Source of the DNA: Hungatella sp. UBA3147
GTDB lineage: Bacteria > Bacillota > Clostridia > Lachnospirales > Lachnospiraceae
Assembly (NCBI GenBank): GCA_002365025.1
Contig: DEYX01000252.1
Coordinates: 1-9,700, forward strand
Reading direction: 5' to 3'
Length of the DNA: 9,700 nucleotides
The translations under genes were made by a program, and so were the position numbers. Below the pieces are notes generated by a model. The model ran no database searches and was not told the origin of the DNA. It saw only the letters and a program-made list of their open reading frames with translations. This document shows, piece after piece, positions 6,419 through 9,700 of this stretch. Positions within the stretch are counted from its first letter, which is position 1. Each line of letters starts with the position of its first letter.

Positions 6419-7579
6419 CTAAAAGATAATGGAGTGTGCCAGTCTTGTGAGCACTTCCTCGCATCTTAAGATATCTTCACAGGGTACAAATTCATCCGGC
6501 TTATGGGCCAGTTCCAGGTCACCGGGACCATAGGACATGCAGTTGGGATTGTGAAGCTTACCAGCGATGACGGCGGTGTCGGTGTACCCGGGGAAATAGG
6601 AAACAGGGACCGTTTTTCCTGTGGTGTCCTCTGCGGCGGCTTTCAGGGCTTTTAATAAATAGGAGTTCTCATCCTTTTCAATGAATGGCCTGTCTCCTGT
6701 GATCTCATAAGAAGAGGTGATCCCTGGAACAGCGGTCGCAGCTTCCCGGATGGCCTTTTCCACAATGGAGATGGCAGCAGCTGTATCTGTGGGAGGTACC
6801 AGGCGCATGTCGATCCATACTTTGCATTGGTCAGGAACCACATATGGGCGGTATCCTCCTTCGATCTGGCCGAATGTGACGGTAGAATCGCCCAGATCCT
6901 CATGAGAGGGGCATTCTCCGATCCGGCGGCGTATGGAAGATATGATCTCGGCCATAGCGGCAATGGCGTCGGCCCCCTTCCAGGGAGTGCTCGCATGGGC
7001 GGTCACTCCTGTAACGGTGACTTCAAACCAGGTACGCCCTTTATGAGCAACCTGGATCTGTCCGTTTGTTGGCTCTGTATCCAGAACAAAGCTTTTTTTA
7101 GTCACCCAGCCTTCTTTTATCACATCCTCAACTCCCCGCATGAAATCTTCTTCATCAACGGTACCGATGAAAACAAAGGAATGCCTGGGTATTTTTCCGG
7201 AAGCCGCCTCCTCTGCCATGGCGGAAAAGGCGGAGAGAGCACAGGCCAGTCCGGATTTCATGTCACAGGCTCCCCGGCCATAGATCCTTCCATTTATAAC
7301 CTCCGCTCCAAGCGGGTCGGTTGTCCAGCTGTCTCCAATGGTTACCGTATCCATGTGGCAGATATAAACAAGAGCAGGGTCGTCGATTTCTCCTTTAATT
7401 TTTGCCATGATATTATAACGGCCCGGCAGGACCTCTTTTTTTATGACAGGGACAGACAGGGAAGATAGCCGGTTAAAAATATATTCGGCAATATTTTTTT
7501 CGTATGCACCGGGATCCGTACTGTCGATGCGGAGCAGGTTCTGTGTCAGCAAAGTGGCATCGGATCGATGATTTTCCAT
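6419..7579 (-). CDS. M20-family metallopeptidase (ArgE/DapE type)
   Basis: A cytosolic 386-residue enzyme of the M20 family, di-zinc (or cobalt) amidohydrolases that remove acyl groups or cleave small peptides; it is closest in layout to acetylornithine deacetylase/succinyl-diaminopimelate desuccinylase. Metal and catalytic residues are in place: H75 and D77 in CHMDTV, D106 in GACDMKSG, the general base pair E143-E144 in VDEED, E169 in LDTEPTNG, and H359 in LAHKPDEF. The dimerisation domain runs from about HKGRTWFEV (179-187), with H195 in TAHAST. The ATG at 7579-7577 is chosen because AAGGAG (7594-7589) precedes it by 9 nt; a longer in-frame start at 7699 would add 40 residues that lack family character and span the promoter region. 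The exact substrate cannot be told. Nearness to lysA is convergent, not operonic, so a lysine-pathway role should not be assumed. Confidence 0.92.
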   Translation of the reverse strand: MENHRSDATLLTQNLLRIDSTDPGAYEKNIAEYIFNRLSSLSVPVIKKEVLPGRYNIMAKIKGEIDDPALVYICHMDTVTIGDSWTTDPLGAEVINGRIYGRGACDMKSGLACALSAFSAMAEEAASGKIPRHSFVFIGTVDEEDFMRGVEDVIKEGWVTKKSFVLDTEPTNGQIQVAHKGRTWFEVTVTGVTAHASTPWKGADAIAAMAEIISSIRRRIGECPSHEDLGDSTVTFGQIEGGYRPYVVPDQCKVWIDMRLVPPTDTAAAISIVEKAIREAATAVPGITSSYEITGDRPFIEKDENSYLLKALKAAAEDTTGKTVPVSYFPGYTDTAVIAGKLHNPNCMSYGPGDLELAHKPDEFVPCEDILRCEEVLTRLAHSIIF

Positions 7580-7601
7580 AATAATAATCTCCTTACTTGT
7601 T

Positions 7602-7642
7602 ATTCTATATCCATTAATAGGAAGGGACAAGCAGAAAGTAAA
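7602..7642 (-). promoter_or_regulatory. Overlapping candidate promoters for the M20 gene
   Basis: On the minus strand, TTTACT (7642-7637) and TATTAA (7619-7614) are 17 bp apart, and TTGTCC (7630-7625) and TAGAAT (7607-7602) are also 17 bp apart. The first leaves a leader of about 28 nt and is more workable; the second would start transcription almost at the ribosome binding site. Both are imperfect. No good promoter for the divergent subtilase gene is visible in this 160-bp gap. Confidence 0.35.
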
Positions 7643-7739
7643 TGGTATTTGACTAAAATCTCCTTCGTATTTTTGAGGAAAAGAAACCACATGAGCCAAA
7701 CCGGAATATCCTAATAAAAAAGGAATCAGGTAATGGACT

Positions 7740-8630
7740 GTGAATCATGTGAGAGAAGCAATACATTGTGATGCTGCCCATCATATGGGCTATACAGGGC
7801 GTGGGATTGGAGTTGCAGTTCTCGATACGGGGATTTATCTTCATGAGGACTTTGAACATAGAATGGCGGCTTTTGTAGATATTGTACACCGCAGAAGGGA
7901 CACCTATGACGATAACGGTCACGGGACTCATATATCAGGAATCATTGGAGGCAGCGGCATCGCTTCCGGAGGAATGTATATGGGCATAGCACCAGAGTGT
8001 CATATCATTATGCTTAAGGTATTGGATAAAAAAGGGAACGGTTATGCTTCTGATGTGCTGGCCGGACTTAAATGGATTCGTGATAACAGAGAAAGGTATG
8101 GGATCAGGATTGTAAATATTTCTGTTGGTTCCTTTTCGAAAAAGGGGATGACAGAGAATTCTGTTCTTGTGCGTGGAGTAAATGCGGCATGGGATGACGG
8201 GCTGGTGGTCTGTGTGGCTGCGGGAAACATGGGACCAGGCATGAATACGATCACAACTCCGGGAATCAGCCGGAAGGTAATTACTGTGGGGTGCTCAGAT
8301 GACTATAAAGAGGTTAATGTAATGGGAAACCGGATGATTGATTATTCCGGAAGAGGTCCCACCGGTGCCTGCATCTGTAAACCGGAAATCATCGCTCCGG
8401 GGGCAGGGATTATCAGCTGCGCCAACGAATCAGGGCAATACCTTGCCAAAAGCGGAACCTCAATGTCAACACCCCTGGTTTCAGGGGCGATTGCGCTTCT
8501 TCTTCAGAAATATCCCTATATGACCAACCGGGATGTGAAACTGATGTTAAGAGAGCGGGCAGTGGATCTGGGTCTTCCCATAAATCAGCAGGGCTGGGGG
8601 ATGCTTGATGTGGAGAGGCTTTTGATGTAA
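7740..8630 (+). CDS. Intracellular subtilisin-like serine protease (peptidase family S8)
   Basis: A compact 296-residue subtilase. The catalytic triad is complete: D29 in VAVLDTGI, H61 in DNGHGTHISG and S241 in SGTSMSTPLVSG, with oxyanion-hole N163 in VAAGNMGP. The frame starts almost at the catalytic domain, with no signal peptide, no I9 propeptide and no membrane segment, so the product should stay in the cytosol, like Bacillus intracellular subtilisins, though even their short inhibitory N-terminal extension is not visible. GTG 7740 is the first possible start, because an in-frame TAA lies at 7731-7733; a second GTG is at 7749. The ribosome binding site is poor: AGGA at 7721-7724 is 15 nt away and CAGG at 7727-7730 is 9 nt away. 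It is transcribed divergently from the M20 peptidase. The substrate is unknown. Confidence 0.9.
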   Translation: MNHVREAIHCDAAHHMGYTGRGIGVAVLDTGIYLHEDFEHRMAAFVDIVHRRRDTYDDNGHGTHISGIIGGSGIASGGMYMGIAPECHIIMLKVLDKKGNGYASDVLAGLKWIRDNRERYGIRIVNISVGSFSKKGMTENSVLVRGVNAAWDDGLVVCVAAGNMGPGMNTITTPGISRKVITVGCSDDYKEVNVMGNRMIDYSGRGPTGACICKPEIIAPGAGIISCANESGQYLAKSGTSMSTPLVSGAIALLLQKYPYMTNRDVKLMLRERAVDLGLPINQQGWGMLDVERLLM

Positions 8631-8653
8631 TAGAAGTATGGTAAGAATATCAA

Positions 8654-8699
8654 CAGGGCTTCTATGGGAAAATTTGACCCGTGGAGGCCCTGGTATTTT
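8654..8699 (+). terminator. Long hairpin after subtilase gene, probable terminator
   Basis: CAGGGC at 8654 onward pairs with GCCCTG ending at 8692, and the pairing continues inward without a break through GGG/CCC (8666-8668 with 8678-8680): 15 pairs including three G-U, with a 9-nt loop. It begins 23 nt after the subtilase stop and is followed by GTATTTTA, a short imperfect U-tract. Stem strength supports termination; the weak tract lowers confidence. Confidence 0.62.
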
Positions 8700-8712
8700 A
8701 GTCGATAATTTT

Positions 8713-8737
8713 GGGGATTTTGAGCTATAAAAGCCCC
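8713..8737. repeat. Second hairpin GGGG-A-TTTT / AAAA-G-CCCC
   Basis: GGGG (8713-8716) and TTTT (8718-8721) pair with AAAA (8729-8732) and CCCC (8734-8737) around a 7-nt loop, with one A-G mismatch. No T-run follows on either strand. It stands in the 286-bp gap before the oxidase gene. The rest of that gap (8738-8903) shows no convincing gene or promoter. Confidence 0.35.
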
Positions 8738-8916
8738 TCGATTGCATCACTGCCATTGGAAGACTCTATTACTCCTTTTTGACTTGCAGAATTTCAGCTT
8801 TAATCCGTATACAGAGTGCCATAGCGGTTGTTTCGGGAAATAAAGCATTGTACGAGCCATATATTGTAAGAGGACCATGCATAAATATATGCGTCCAAGT
8901 ATTAAGGAGAATAACA

Positions 8917-9700
8917 ATGAAATAAAGAAAAGAGCCCGAACTGACCGGACGGATTGTTTTACCAAATGATCCGCTGTACAACTCCGCCCGCCAGGAATTC
9001 AATACGTTTTTTAATAAATTTCCTCTGGTTATTGTATTCGCAAAGGAAACACAGGATGTCATCAATGCCATACGCTGGGCGCGTTATACCGGAGTGCCGC
9101 TCCGAATGCGCTCCGGACGCCACAACTATGAGGGTGTGTCTGCGCTGAATGGCGGGCTTATCATCGATGTCAGCGAAATGAAACAACTGGAAATAAATCG
9201 CAAGAAAGGCACAGTTACACTCCAGACAGGGCTTCGGAATGTTGAAATCGTAGAAGAACTTGGTTCACAGGGCTTAGTCGTTCCGCCAGGGTTATGCCCC
9301 ACCCCTGGTATTGCCGGCGTTACCTCGGGCGGTGGGCATAGCAGCCTTTCCAGACCTTGGGGGCTTGTTATCGACAATCTTCTGGAGGCAGAATTGGTAG
9401 ACGCAGATGGCTGTGTGCTGCATGCAAGCGCCGACCGCAATGCAGACCTGTTTTGGGCCCTGCGGGGGGGCGGCGGAGGTAACTTCGGCGTTTGCACTTC
9501 CTTCCGCTTTCGTACGCACGAAATCGATACGGTGGCTTATGCCGCAATCAACTGGGAACTTGAAGACTTAAAGCCGGTACTAAAGGCCTGGCAGGAATAT
9601 ACGCTGCCCAACGCAGACAACAGGTTTACACCGCTGCTATCGATTATATCAGGAGAGCAATCCTTTTTGCTTGCACAGGGGGTGTTTCTCGGCTCAGCCA
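8917..9700 (+). pseudogene. FAD-linked oxidase (berberine-bridge-enzyme-like), stop at codon 3, runs off window
   Basis: ATG 8917 follows AAGGAG (8904-8909) at an ideal 7 nt, but the third codon is TAA (8923-8925). The same frame is then open to the window edge (261 codons in all) and encodes a PCMH-type FAD-binding domain. Counting from the ATG, H69 in RMRSGRHNYEG matches the histidyl-FAD site, and C127 in GLCPTPGIAGVTSGGGH matches the cysteinyl-FAD site, so a bicovalently bound flavin is expected. DADGCVLHA and LFWALRGGGGGNFG follow. Family members are about 450 residues and oxidise sugars, alcohols or alkaloid-like substrates with O2. No ATG, GTG or TTG occurs in frame between the stop and GTG 9094 (residue 60), which would remove part of the FAD fold. 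The downstream frame is undamaged, so the lesion is recent, a sequencing error, or bypassed. This stretch looks richer in G+C than the genes before it. Confidence 0.8.

Noticed and set aside
6827..7468. 213-codon plus-strand ORF inside the M20 gene
   Set aside because: It is antisense to the metal-site motifs of M20 and has no recognisable domain or ribosome binding site.
6419..7579. Calling the M20 gene dapE because lysA is nearby
   Set aside because: The genes converge with two terminators between them, and M20 substrate cannot be assigned from motifs alone.
8769..9071. 100-codon minus-strand ORF across the oxidase start
   Set aside because: It overlaps the conserved oxidase frame and has no family character; the part outside it (8769-8916) is too short to judge.

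Overview
The window looks like chromosomal DNA from a Gram-positive anaerobe of the Clostridia, most likely the Lachnospiraceae (Clostridium/Lacrimispora-like). The reasons are AGGAGG-type ribosome binding sites, a sigma-A promoter that matches consensus exactly, a moderate GC content, and a large acyl-CoA dehydratase activase of the kind found in anaerobic fermenters. This placement rests on protein and signal character, not on a search. I saw no rRNA, tRNA, CRISPR array or intact mobile element.

Layout. (1) 1-873, minus: N-terminal 291 codons of an acyl-CoA dehydratase activase that runs off the left edge. (2) 874-1126: divergent intergenic region with a perfect TTGACA-N17-TATAAT promoter facing right and AT-rich dyads. 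(3) 1127-4440, plus: a tight cluster of corA (metal ion transporter), a rhomboid-like membrane protein that lacks the protease residues and has a Cys/His zinc-finger-like tail, and pyk (pyruvate kinase). (4) 4441-4627: structured spacer with a second candidate promoter and a long inverted repeat, leading into lysA (4628-5899, diaminopimelate decarboxylase), which ends at a strong intrinsic terminator. (5) 5900-6418: two terminators, then about 370 bp of AT-rich DNA without a convincing gene. (6) 6419-7579, minus: an M20 (ArgE/DapE-type) metallopeptidase, divergent from (7) 7740-8630, plus: a short intracellular subtilisin-like serine protease, followed by a 15-bp hairpin. (8) 8917-9700, plus: a berberine-bridge-type FAD oxidase running off the right edge, with a good ribosome binding site and ATG but an in-frame TAA as the third codon.

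How the genes relate. The corA-rhomboid-pyk set is probably one transcript: the gaps are 74 and 15 bp, with no terminator between the genes, and one strong promoter lies upstream. Pyruvate kinase needs Mg2+ and, judging by its Glu71, K+, so linkage with a divalent-cation channel is at least chemically sensible, though that is inference. LysA makes lysine from meso-diaminopimelate. The M20 enzyme and subtilase are separate monocistronic peptidase-family genes. Most of the window is ordinary housekeeping or accessory metabolism. I do not see a convincing new multi-gene system. The items most worth a second look are the pseudo-rhomboid with its metal-binding tail, the codon-3 nonsense mutation, and the dyad at the lysA start region.
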